Shown one piece after another: positions 17,928-25,886 of a stretch of 64,000 bases of DNA. A program made the position numbers and the translations under genes. Source of the DNA: an uncultured Saprospiraceae bacterium (GTDB lineage Bacteria; Bacteroidota; Bacteroidia; Chitinophagales; Saprospiraceae); assembly GCA_938045585.1 (NCBI GenBank), contig CALIAU010000004.1:89534-153533 (forward strand), read 5' to 3'. The first letter of the stretch is position 1. Each line of letters starts with the position of its first letter. Under the pieces are notes generated by a model. It had not been told where the DNA came from. It saw only the letters and a program-made list of their open reading frames with translations, and did not search any database.

Positions 17928-18993
17928 TTGCAACAGCAGTTTGAATAGGTTTAGCTTTAAAATGCTTCCAAAGTTTGTTTCCCTTGAATGCAACAATCAA
18001 TAAGAAAATAGCATGTATTGCCCAGACTGTATCTTGAAAGAAATACGACAGGGGTGTCCAACCGCCTAAGATATCAGTATATTCTCCTAAAGCAAGTATT
18101 AGATATATAGCAAGTAAAATCCATACACCAACTTTAAATACAAAATCGAAAATAACTTCTATATAACTTGGTTCTTCTATTTCATCAGAGTACTTCGACT
18201 TAGTTTGGTACTTATGTGGGAAAAAGACCTTGTCTAAATATTTAAATATCCTATCTTGAATTAGTCCTATAATAAGAATCAATATCAGCAAGGCAAATAA
18301 TTTATCTATGCGCCCAAACCTCCGAACCGCAAAGGTCAAATAACCAATTCCACCCTGACTTGCAACACCCTCTGCAAAGACGATATAGGTCCACGAAATT
18401 GCAGTAAGAATACGTATATCATCAAACAAACGCGAAAATACTGAAGGCACATAAACACTCTTAATAACCTGCCAATCTGTAGCACCTAGGGTATGTACTG
18501 TTTTTAAATACACACTCTTCACCTCATCGATTCTTGCAACCACAACTGGGAGTAGAAAGATGATAATACCAAAGGCGAGAAAGTTTACCTTCATGGATGT
18601 TTGAGAGCCATACCATACAATGAATAATCCTATTGCCGCAGCAATAGGAACAAATCGCAAAGCTTCAATGTGATTTTTAAACATACCACGAAACAGAGGA
18701 TATAAACCAATTAAGAACCCCAATACTATGGAAATCGTAATAGCTTTAAAATATCCCGCTATATTCAGTCCAATAGAAAAAAACGTATTTTTAATTAAAT
18801 CATTATCCGTACACAGGTCTCCATAAGATGTCAAGACCTTCAAAGGAGAGGGTAGGATACCAGAATTTATCATTGGATTTTCCCCCATGGTAACAAGAAA
18901 CCAAATAAGTAGAAAAACGAAAAGACCAACAATACCTAAAACACTACTCTGTGTCTTGGTAAGCTCTCCTCTTAATTTAAATAACCAACTCAT
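17920..18993 (-). CDS. ABC transporter permease with C-terminal membrane extension
   Basis: The 357-residue protein has a first membrane helix at about 20-36. The BPD-type permease domain (about 85-245) contains the cytoplasmic coupling loop (LGATDWQVIKSVYVPSVF) that contacts the ATPase. Unlike usual SsuC/TauC permeases of about 250-270 residues, it continues for roughly 95 residues. That extension has two more predicted helices (about 275-297 and 318-338) and a basic tail. It is translationally coupled to the ATPase. The upstream gene encodes the binding protein, separated by a strong stem-loop. Confidence 0.88.
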   Translation of the reverse strand: MSWLFKLRGELTKTQSSVLGIVGLFVFLLIWFLVTMGENPMINSGILPSPLKVLTSYGDLCTDNDLIKNTFFSIGLNIAGYFKAITISIVLGFLIGLYPLFRGMFKNHIEALRFVPIAAAIGLFIVWYGSQTSMKVNFLAFGIIIFLLPVVVARIDEVKSVYLKTVHTLGATDWQVIKSVYVPSVFSRLFDDIRILTAISWTYIVFAEGVASQGGIGYLTFAVRRFGRIDKLFALLILILIIGLIQDRIFKYLDKVFFPHKYQTKSKYSDEIEEPSYIEVIFDFVFKVGVWILLAIYLILALGEYTDILGGWTPLSYFFQDTVWAIHAIFLLIVAFKGNKLWKHFKAKPIQTAVANA

Positions 18994-19011
18994 CTAATAG
19001 ATTAAGAAATG

Positions 19012-19042
19012 AAGGGTATCTCATAACGACGGAGATACCCTT
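19012..19042 (-). promoter_or_regulatory. Intercistronic stem-loop between binding-protein and permease genes
   Basis: A perfect 11-bp inverted repeat (AAGGGTATCTC at 19012-19022, GAGATACCCTT at 19032-19042) with a 9-nt loop fills the 60-bp gap between the SBP-OmpA and permease genes. In the transcribed (minus) direction the A-rich run precedes it and no T-run follows. It therefore looks more like an mRNA-stabilising or attenuating hairpin than a full terminator, which would allow more binding protein than permease to be made. Confidence 0.7.
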
Positions 19043-19053
19043 AATAAGTTTTT

Positions 19054-20655
19054 TTATGCTGGAATTAGCTGAAACTCTGTACGTCTATTTCTTGCTTTAC
19101 AAGCCTCTGTGGAATTTGTTTCACAGCCTGTAACTGGTTTGTCCGGTCCGTTTCCTACAATGACAAATTTATTTGCATTGAGACCATACTGCGACCTAAG
19201 ATAATTTGAAACGGCTTGTGCACGTTTGTGGGATAAATCCATATTCATTTGACGAGCACCTACATTATCTGTATTCCCTTCCACACGTACCTTTACATTA
19301 CCAAATGACTTAGCCACCTCTGCAAACTGCAAATCAATAATAGTTTTTGCATTTTCTGAAAGTGTACTTTGCCCAGATGCAAAGTTTATGCTTATGGGTT
19401 TTGTTGCAAAAGCTGTAACTGTTTTGTCTTTTAAAGAAGTAGGTTTAAAGTTCTTTGAAGCTTCTGCTGCATGCAGAGGGCCAGATAAATTTGCATTTTG
19501 AATTGCACTCGTATTTATGACAGATCTGAAATTAGGCGCCTGCTTGTCCAAATCCTTAGTTTCTACAAACTTGCTAGACATCTTATTATACAGATCAGAC
19601 ATTTTTTGCCCTTTGAAATTTCCATTCAAACCAAAAAAGTTTTGATTATCACCGTGCGTTGTCCAATACACTGTTTCCATCATTCCTATTCCATCTTCTA
19701 CACCTAATTGGTTTAGTTCAGCCAAATATTTCCCTGCTTTCGCTCTATTACTTTTATTCTTTAACTCAGCTACTGCTTTCATCCATCCTTCATAGAATCC
19801 GTTAAACATATCTTGCTTCTTTCTTATAACATCTTCCTTGGCCAACATAATGTCACCAATTAAATGCGAAGATTCTACTGTAGTAAGGAGTGTACTAGAA
19901 CCTGGCACTTCTTGGGTTGCGAAGATATCATCCGGACTCCATACAACTGCCGCATCTATATCTCCACCCTTAAACAATTCTGCAGCCTTTAATGGATCTG
20001 ATGTTTTCACTACTGTTACATCCTCGTACTTTAATCCTGCTGCTTCAAGGGATGATATTAAAAAAGTTTGAGAAGGCGCTGGTACAGCAAGTGCAATACG
20101 CTTACCTTTCAAATCATTTATTGTATTGATGCCTCTTTTTGCAATGATAGCGTCACCACCTCTTGACCAATCCACTTGCATAAAGGCCTTAGGCTTAAAT
20201 TGGTTGATGTCATCAGGTGCTGTGTATAAAGGAAAGGCATCTGCTGTCTGTACAATAATATCATACTCATCTGCCATCCAAGAGTTCATCGCATTTAAAA
20301 GATCATTCTCCAATACAAATTCTACTTTAAATCCATAATCTTTATAGAATCTACTATTTGTGGTTGCTTTATGCCCCTCGTTGTAATATAGTCCCGGACC
20401 ATAGCCTCCCCAGGTAACAAGTTGTACTCTAAGCACATCATCATCTCCACTTCTCGAACTTGTTGTACCCTTAGCTCCATTCGAGCTTGTGGAATTACTT
20501 GAACTTGCTTTTTCTTTTTTCTCAGACTCTGCAATATCATCTAGCTTATCGCCAAGTCCAGTATTCTTAAGTAGATACTGTCCTCCAAAAAAGATTAAGG
20601 CTAAAATAAGTAGTGTGATAAGTAATTTGGAAAATCCAGTAAGTCGTCTTGCCAT
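19054..20655 (-). CDS. Substrate-binding protein fused to OmpA domain, membrane-anchored
   Basis: The 533-residue protein has an N-terminal membrane helix (about 11-30, no clear cleavage site) and a Ser/Gly/Asp-rich linker (about 45-72). A type-2 periplasmic binding domain of the NMT1/SsuA kind covers about 73-400 (VTWGGYGPGLYYNEG, GKRIALAVPAPSQTFLI, DAAVVWSPDD). An OmpA C-terminal domain follows at about 420-533 (INFASGQSTLSENA, NTDNVG, RNRRTEF). The OmpA part should bind peptidoglycan, so the receptor would be fixed to both the membrane and the cell wall. A normal import SBP is free or only lipid-anchored, so a sensing or wall-associated role is possible (inference). It sits upstream of the permease and ATPase genes and downstream of a PspA-like gene. 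Confidence 0.88.
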   Translation of the reverse strand: MARRLTGFSKLLITLLILALIFFGGQYLLKNTGLGDKLDDIAESEKKEKASSSNSTSSNGAKGTTSSRSGDDDVLRVQLVTWGGYGPGLYYNEGHKATTNSRFYKDYGFKVEFVLENDLLNAMNSWMADEYDIIVQTADAFPLYTAPDDINQFKPKAFMQVDWSRGGDAIIAKRGINTINDLKGKRIALAVPAPSQTFLISSLEAAGLKYEDVTVVKTSDPLKAAELFKGGDIDAAVVWSPDDIFATQEVPGSSTLLTTVESSHLIGDIMLAKEDVIRKKQDMFNGFYEGWMKAVAELKNKSNRAKAGKYLAELNQLGVEDGIGMMETVYWTTHGDNQNFFGLNGNFKGQKMSDLYNKMSSKFVETKDLDKQAPNFRSVINTSAIQNANLSGPLHAAEASKNFKPTSLKDKTVTAFATKPISINFASGQSTLSENAKTIIDLQFAEVAKSFGNVKVRVEGNTDNVGARQMNMDLSHKRAQAVSNYLRSQYGLNANKFVIVGNGPDKPVTGCETNSTEACKARNRRTEFQLIPA

Positions 20656-20684
20656 TTTGTTTCGAATTTGTTGGTTATATATAT

Positions 20685-21701
20685 TTAGTCAAAGAAGTTA
20701 TCATATTGATTTCCTCTTCCCATTTTTTCTGGTTGTTTTAAAGGTTCATTTAGATCTAATACGTTGCTATCATCATTGGCTTCCTCTAATAAATTAGACT
20801 TGTCTTCTCCCAAGATAAGCGAAGTAGACTCCTGTTCCCATTGTTCTAGCATCTTTAATCCTTCATCTTCAAATATACCATTCTGCAAATCTATGGAGTT
20901 CATAAAGTTCTCTGACATATCCATAAAGCGTTCCATCTCTCCTACCTTCTGACTTACATCATCAGCAACAGCCTCTAAGGCTTGATCAAACATAGCACGT
21001 TTATCCTTATCTCCCTTAATAATAGACATGGCGGATCGCATCGCAGAATGACTGGCACGAATCGCGTTTCTTTCTTGCTCCTTTAATTGGACTTGGTCCT
21101 GCACATCTTCTAAAAGGATAGAAGAGTTTTCATACATTTTGCTCAGCACACGATACATGACTTCCATCTTTTTATAGAGATCTTCCAGTTTTAAATTAGA
21201 ATCCCTTAATCGCCCTGCTTTTCTAGTTTTTAATATGACTACATTATTCTTGTTCCCTCTTTTTGCCTCACTGGCTAATTGCATATTATTACGAATCTCT
21301 TTTTGATTATTTAAAATCATTTCTTTCAGCTTGTGCATCTGACCACGTAACATACTTACTTGACGATTCATCTTTCTAAGATTTCCTCTTAGATCATCCA
21401 CATAGCTTTTTAAGATAGAGATAGGATCAATTTTGATAAACAATCCGGTGATTGCTCGCATTGCACTTTTGTACATATACCAGATGAGATTTCTGGCTTT
21501 CCCGTCTAAGGCCATAAAAATAATAAGACCCAAAACACCCAAAATACCGACAAGGCCAAGTGTGGTTTTAGCAAGAGCAATTAAAGAGCCCAAGACACTT
21601 GTTATAAGTATTCCCCCACCTATGAGTATTGCTGCGAGGAATATAGCACCTGTTACCCCTTCAGGTTTTTTCCAAAATGATCTTGGCCGTGAGTCTGGCA
21701 T
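20685..21701 (-). CDS. PspA-like membrane protein with long helical hairpin
   Basis: The 338-residue protein has two hydrophobic segments at about 18-40 and 46-66. An amphipathic stretch and a DP motif (D92-P93) come next, followed by a long charged helical region (about 97-275) rich in Lys, Glu, Met and Gln. The tail is acidic (LNEPLKQPEK). The DP motif followed by an extended helical hairpin is the layout of the PspA/IM30 (ESCRT-III-like) family, but the added membrane helices are not typical. I call the resemblance by architecture only. It ends 30 bp before the SBP-OmpA start and follows a coiled-coil gene on the same strand, so the three are probably co-transcribed. Confidence 0.6.
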   Translation of the reverse strand: MPDSRPRSFWKKPEGVTGAIFLAAILIGGGILITSVLGSLIALAKTTLGLVGILGVLGLIIFMALDGKARNLIWYMYKSAMRAITGLFIKIDPISILKSYVDDLRGNLRKMNRQVSMLRGQMHKLKEMILNNQKEIRNNMQLASEAKRGNKNNVVILKTRKAGRLRDSNLKLEDLYKKMEVMYRVLSKMYENSSILLEDVQDQVQLKEQERNAIRASHSAMRSAMSIIKGDKDKRAMFDQALEAVADDVSQKVGEMERFMDMSENFMNSIDLQNGIFEDEGLKMLEQWEQESTSLILGEDKSNLLEEANDDSNVLDLNEPLKQPEKMGRGNQYDNFFD

Positions 21702-21785
21702 ATTAAATTATATAATAATCTGTCAAAATTGAGCAAAGCCAAAAATAAGTCTTTTCCAGCTATATATCCCTATTATAATATGCTC

Positions 21786-22451
21786 TTATTTAAGATGAGT
21801 TTCCATTCTAGCTATGTCTGACTGTATCTGGCTTACCACAGATCTATAAGCTGCTAGAAAACCTCCTTTTGTCGCTTCTACTTTAGCCGCTGCTCTATTT
21901 ATTTCACCGCGCGCTCCTTCAAGCTCCTTTTTGTGGGCTTCTATTTCCTGTTCTAACTGTGTGATTTTTGCATTCTTTTCCTTTATAAGGTTCTCCAAAT
22001 TCACTAATCTCTTCTCTCTATCCCCTATTTGACGCGATCTTTGATTCTTGACAGCATCTAAAAACTTGGCTTCCTCCTTTTTAAGAACGCTTAAATAGTG
22101 ATTTGCACTCTGTTTCAGATTAGCAGGTGTTGCCCCCATCGTTTTAGCCATAGCCATTGCTGATTGGTAGCGAGTAGCTTCATCCATATCCACATTAGAA
22201 AGATTCTGTAGAGACTGTTTAAATTCCAAATAATCAAATCCCTCTAAATTATTTGCCTCAATGGCTTTCAGTAATACATCTACAAATTTCTTATCTGGTT
22301 TAGCCTTACTATAATCAACAGGCTCTACATTCTCTACAGGAGCGGAAGTCTGACTAATTTCTGGTTCTACAGCCTGCTGCGGCTCCGCTTTTTTAGTCTC
22401 ACTAGATTCTTCATCGTCTACTATGAAAAATGACCTTAATTTCTTTAACAT
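21786..22451 (-). CDS. Uncharacterised coiled-coil protein, first gene of the ABC/PspA-like operon
   Basis: The 221-residue soluble protein has no signal peptide. It starts with a basic/hydrophobic segment (MLKKLRSFFIVDDEESS). A Pro/Glu/Val linker (about 20-50) leads to a helical domain with Ala and Met (about 52-115), then a strong heptad coiled coil (about 120-190) and an amphipathic C-terminal helix. I do not recognise the family. It lies 84 bp upstream of the PspA-like gene on the same strand and is the first gene of the cluster. A role as a cytoplasmic partner of the PspA-like protein fits the shared helical character, but this is inference. Confidence 0.75.
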   Translation of the reverse strand: MLKKLRSFFIVDDEESSETKKAEPQQAVEPEISQTSAPVENVEPVDYSKAKPDKKFVDVLLKAIEANNLEGFDYLEFKQSLQNLSNVDMDEATRYQSAMAMAKTMGATPANLKQSANHYLSVLKKEEAKFLDAVKNQRSRQIGDREKRLVNLENLIKEKNAKITQLEQEIEAHKKELEGARGEINRAAAKVEATKGGFLAAYRSVVSQIQSDIARMETHLK

Positions 22452-22574
22452 GCGCTCGTCTTATATTTAAGTCAAAATTACATAAAATCAACTTATTCCG
22501 CTTCAAAATCTCATTTTTGATTGCGTTTTCTAGCACGACGAATCTTTGTATCTTGTCGAAAATTTAATGCGATT

Positions 22575-23831
22575 ATGATATTTGTAGATTCTGAAATTGG
22601 AGCACTCAAAAAAGTAATAGTTCACCAGCCAGATAGTGGTATTCAACGTGTATCCCCAAGACGAGCAGAAGAACTTCTCTTTGATGATATTGTGTTTCTT
22701 CCATTAATGCAGCAAGAACACAAAATTTTCACTCAGGTACTTTCAGCCTTTTTGGGAGAAAAAAATGTACTTGAAACAGAGGTTCTAATTAAAGAGGCCT
22801 TAGACGCGGAAACAAAATATACACAGGAGTTGCTAGCAATGGTCATCGAGTATGAAGAACTACCTAAATCTGTATTAGCAGACTTTGAATCCATGTCGCA
22901 TGAAAAACTAACTCAGGTATTGATTAGTGGTTATGATGCAGAAAATGACTACATCTACTGCGACCCCATTCCCAATTTTATTTTCACCCGGGATATCGCA
23001 GTTACTATCCAAAATAAAGTGCTCATTACGAAGGCAGCAAAAGAGGCAAGAGAGAGGGAGAATCTCTTAACGCGTTTCATCTTTGCTGCTCACCCCATGT
23101 TTAGTACAATTCAAAACACGGATAATATTATAAACCTGAACCACCTGGAAGACTTCCCGCCTTCGAGAAAAGGAGAACGGGTATCAGTGGAAGGAGGAGA
23201 CGTAATGATGTTTAATAAAAACTATGTTTTAATTGGATGTAGCGAGCGCTCTACCTCACACGCTTTTAATTCTATACGCAAGCACCTCAACAATCTTGGT
23301 TCAGACCTAAAACTTGTAAAAGTAAATATTCCCGCAGAACGTTCTTTTATGCACATTGACACATTATTCACCAGAATAGATCACGACGTTATTGCTTGTT
23401 TTAAACCCATTATCTATGATGGCCTAGGCTCTAATGTAGAAGTATATAATCCGGATGGTACCATTGACATCTATGCTAGTGTAAAAGATTTTATGCACAA
23501 AGAAATTAATCCCAATATGAAGTTTGTATTTACTGGCAATGGAGAATCACCCTACCAAGAACGAGAGCAATGGACAGATGGCTGTAATCTTGTTGCAGTA
23601 AAACCTGGGGTAGGCATTACCTATGACAGAAACACTAAAACCGAGGACTCTTTCAAAAAACATGGCTATACCATTATAAAGGCCAAAGACTTTTTAGAAA
23701 AAATATCTGCAGGTGAACTGCAAGCGGAGCAGGTAGAAAAGACAATTATCACCATTCCTTCCTCTGAGCTTAGCAGAGCACGGGGAGGATCGCATTGTAT
23801 GACCTGCCCTATCCTAAGAGAAAAATTATAG
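22575..23831 (+). CDS. arcA: Arginine deiminase
   Basis: The start is set at 22575 (MIFVDSEIGALKKV), 418 residues. Guanidino-modifying-enzyme motifs are visible in order: IFTRDIAV, VEGGDVMMF, the catalytic His in FMHIDTLF, and the nucleophilic Cys in GGSHCMTCPI near the C-terminus. It hydrolyses arginine to citrulline and ammonia in the cytoplasm. No ornithine carbamoyltransferase or carbamate kinase is nearby, so an ATP-yielding deiminase pathway cannot be claimed from this window. The gene is followed after one base by a thioesterase and then a YihY gene, as a tight plus-strand operon. Confidence 0.9.
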   Translation: MIFVDSEIGALKKVIVHQPDSGIQRVSPRRAEELLFDDIVFLPLMQQEHKIFTQVLSAFLGEKNVLETEVLIKEALDAETKYTQELLAMVIEYEELPKSVLADFESMSHEKLTQVLISGYDAENDYIYCDPIPNFIFTRDIAVTIQNKVLITKAAKEARERENLLTRFIFAAHPMFSTIQNTDNIINLNHLEDFPPSRKGERVSVEGGDVMMFNKNYVLIGCSERSTSHAFNSIRKHLNNLGSDLKLVKVNIPAERSFMHIDTLFTRIDHDVIACFKPIIYDGLGSNVEVYNPDGTIDIYASVKDFMHKEINPNMKFVFTGNGESPYQEREQWTDGCNLVAVKPGVGITYDRNTKTEDSFKKHGYTIIKAKDFLEKISAGELQAEQVEKTIITIPSSELSRARGGSHCMTCPILREKL

Positions 23832-23832
23832 C

Positions 23833-24240
23833 ATGTTCCAATTTGATTTTAAAAAGAGAGTTAGGTATGCGGAAACAGATAAGATGGGTTATCTCTACTA
23901 TGGACACTATGCTAAATTGTACGAAATAGGCAGAGTAGAAACAATGCGTTCTTTAGGTATTGCCTACAAAGACTTAGAAGATAAAGAAAAAATCATGCTA
24001 CCCGTTCTGTCTCTTCAATCTCGTTACCTCGCACCTGCCTATTATGACGAAGAACTTACAATCCGTTCTATCTTGGAAGAACTTCCTTATAAAATGATAC
24101 ATTTCAAACACGAAATATTCAATGAAAAGATGGAGTTAATTAATACCGGCGAAGTAAAACTCTTCTTTATCAATATGGAAACGGGTAAACGCATTTCCAT
24201 TCCGGATAATCTTAAGACAAAATTTAATACTGCATTTTGA
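23833..24240 (+). CDS. Hotdog-fold acyl-CoA thioesterase, YbgC/FcbC type
   Basis: The 135-residue single hotdog domain has the RYAETDKMGYLYYGHY signature, whose Asp is the catalytic acid of the 4-hydroxybenzoyl-CoA thioesterase/YbgC family, followed by the central helix YEIGRVETMRSLG. It hydrolyses acyl-CoA thioesters in the cytoplasm; the chain type is unknown. It begins one base after the arginine deiminase stop, and its TGA overlaps the TTG start of the next gene. This is typical of a co-translated unit, although the three functions are not obviously linked. Confidence 0.9.
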   Translation: MFQFDFKKRVRYAETDKMGYLYYGHYAKLYEIGRVETMRSLGIAYKDLEDKEKIMLPVLSLQSRYLAPAYYDEELTIRSILEELPYKMIHFKHEIFNEKMELINTGEVKLFFINMETGKRISIPDNLKTKFNTAF

Positions 24241-25196
24241 GTGGTGATGACAACATATGGAAAAAACTAGAACGCTTCCCTATCGTTGAAACGATTATAG
24301 CCTTTCTTAAAAAATATTCTTTACCTGGCTTTGCAAATGTGCCTATTTATGATGTATCCTCGTTTATTTATAAAGAAGCAATGAAGGATGATATTTCCAC
24401 ACGCGCAAATTCAATTGCATTTAGTTTCTTTCTTTCATTATTCCCTACGATTATCTTTCTGTTTACACTCATTCCTCTTTTACCTTTTACAGCAAATTAT
24501 TTGGAACTGGTAGACACTTCTTTAGATGGCATTTTACCTGATCAAGCACATGCATATTTATTTGGAATAATTGAAAGTGTTGCATCCATAAAACGTTCTG
24601 GATTACTATCCATCGGTTTTTTCTTTGCCCTCTTTTTTGCCTCTTCTGGAGTACTTACGATGATGTATGGTTTTGATAAGGCATATGAAATCACCTTTAA
24701 GCAAAGAACTTACTTCAAGAAACGCTGGGTTGCCTTTTTATTGACACTCGTATTGGGTTCGCTACTTATTTTATCGCTTGTGTTTATCATCTTAGGTAAA
24801 CCGATTATTGGATACACATTGGACCTCCTTGAAATATCTAAATACGGAACCATTATCCTATTACTTTTTAGATGGCTCTTTGTGGTATTTATTATCTATT
24901 TAGGCATAACGATTATTTATAGATATGGTCCATCTATGTACAAGAAAATTCCGTTTTGGAATCCAGGTTCACTTGTTGCTGCTACTCTCTCTATACTTTC
25001 GTCCGTAGCATTCTCCTATTTTATAGATAATTTTGGAAGGTATAATGAACTCTACGGTTCAATAGGTGCATTAATAGTGATAATGCTCTGGTTACAAATT
25101 AATGCCTTCATCTTATTAATTGGATTCGAATTAAATACAAGTATTGCTGTCAATCGAGATCTGCGTTCTAGATTAGAAAATGATAATGACACATAA
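24237..25196 (+). CDS. YihY/BrkB-family inner-membrane protein
   Basis: The 319-residue protein begins at a TTG that shares TTGA with the thioesterase stop; no better in-frame ATG lies before the conserved region. About six membrane helices are visible between residues 60 and 300. The family pattern is clear in SIAFSFFLSLFPTIIFLFTLIP and GSIGALIVIMLWLQINAFILLIGFELN. The family was once called ribonuclease BN, but that assignment is obsolete; its transport or envelope role is not settled. The gene ends the arcA operon. Confidence 0.88.
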   Translation: MSGDDNIWKKLERFPIVETIIAFLKKYSLPGFANVPIYDVSSFIYKEAMKDDISTRANSIAFSFFLSLFPTIIFLFTLIPLLPFTANYLELVDTSLDGILPDQAHAYLFGIIESVASIKRSGLLSIGFFFALFFASSGVLTMMYGFDKAYEITFKQRTYFKKRWVAFLLTLVLGSLLILSLVFIILGKPIIGYTLDLLEISKYGTIILLLFRWLFVVFIIYLGITIIYRYGPSMYKKIPFWNPGSLVAATLSILSSVAFSYFIDNFGRYNELYGSIGALIVIMLWLQINAFILLIGFELNTSIAVNRDLRSRLENDNDT

Positions 25197-25352
25197 GTTG
25201 CCTTCAAGCATTACTTTAATCTCATGGTAAACCATGAATATCAGCATACGGGTTTTCTTCCATTTTTACCTAAATAAAGCAAAAGTACTTGCTTATGGTT
25301 TTCACATATGATAATTTTCTAATACAGAATTTTATCATTAAAACTCTAAACC

Positions 25353-25847
25353 ATGAACTTTCCAACCAATTCTGAGAAAATGATCTATGTGTCATTTTTA
25401 AAGTCAAGTCTTATTATTTTTTGTTTCCTCACTACCCATTCTTTGTTCGGTCAGCTTGAATCAGAAGCTGAAGCTAAAGCGGAAATTTTAACTGCAGAAA
25501 CAGCACCGAGGCACGATACTGCGACGAATTCCTATTTAGCAAAACTTAACCCTTATAAAGCGACAGATAGTGTAGTTTCAGAAAAGCAACTTGCAAAGAA
25601 GGTCTTACTTAACACGCAAGCTTCAAAGGGAATTATACATCTTGCTATCTTTGAAATTCCAGCTGAATTTACAACGATTGACATCATTGATACAGGAGGA
25701 AAAACTGTTGAACGCGTGCGAATTCCTGAGGAAAGAAACGCCTTTTTAGACCTTGATGTTTCTATGATGAAAAACGGCCTGTATAAACTGCGCATAGCAA
25801 ACAAAGAAAAGGTCTTTTCTCAAAGTGAGTTTATTCTACAGAAATAA
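25353..25847 (+). CDS. Small secreted protein with a sorting-domain-like C-terminus
   Basis: The 164-residue protein may start here or at the in-frame Met10 (25380). A signal peptide ends at LFGQ (about residue 34), followed by a linker containing repeated EAKAE and a C-terminal half of about 70 residues. That half (IDIIDTGGKTVERVRIP, MMKNGLYKLRIANKEKV) has the beta-strand pattern of T9SS sorting domains. No catalytic or binding domain precedes it. The family is unknown. It is separated from the YihY gene by a 156-bp AT-rich region with no recognised site, so it is probably its own unit. Possible roles include a small periplasmic or surface chaperone-like peptide; this is only a suggestion. 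Confidence 0.75.
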   Translation: MNFPTNSEKMIYVSFLKSSLIIFCFLTTHSLFGQLESEAEAKAEILTAETAPRHDTATNSYLAKLNPYKATDSVVSEKQLAKKVLLNTQASKGIIHLAIFEIPAEFTTIDIIDTGGKTVERVRIPEERNAFLDLDVSMMKNGLYKLRIANKEKVFSQSEFILQK

Positions 25848-25886
25848 AGTATAGAATCTAAGAAAGCGAATTGCTGGTTTTTAAGC

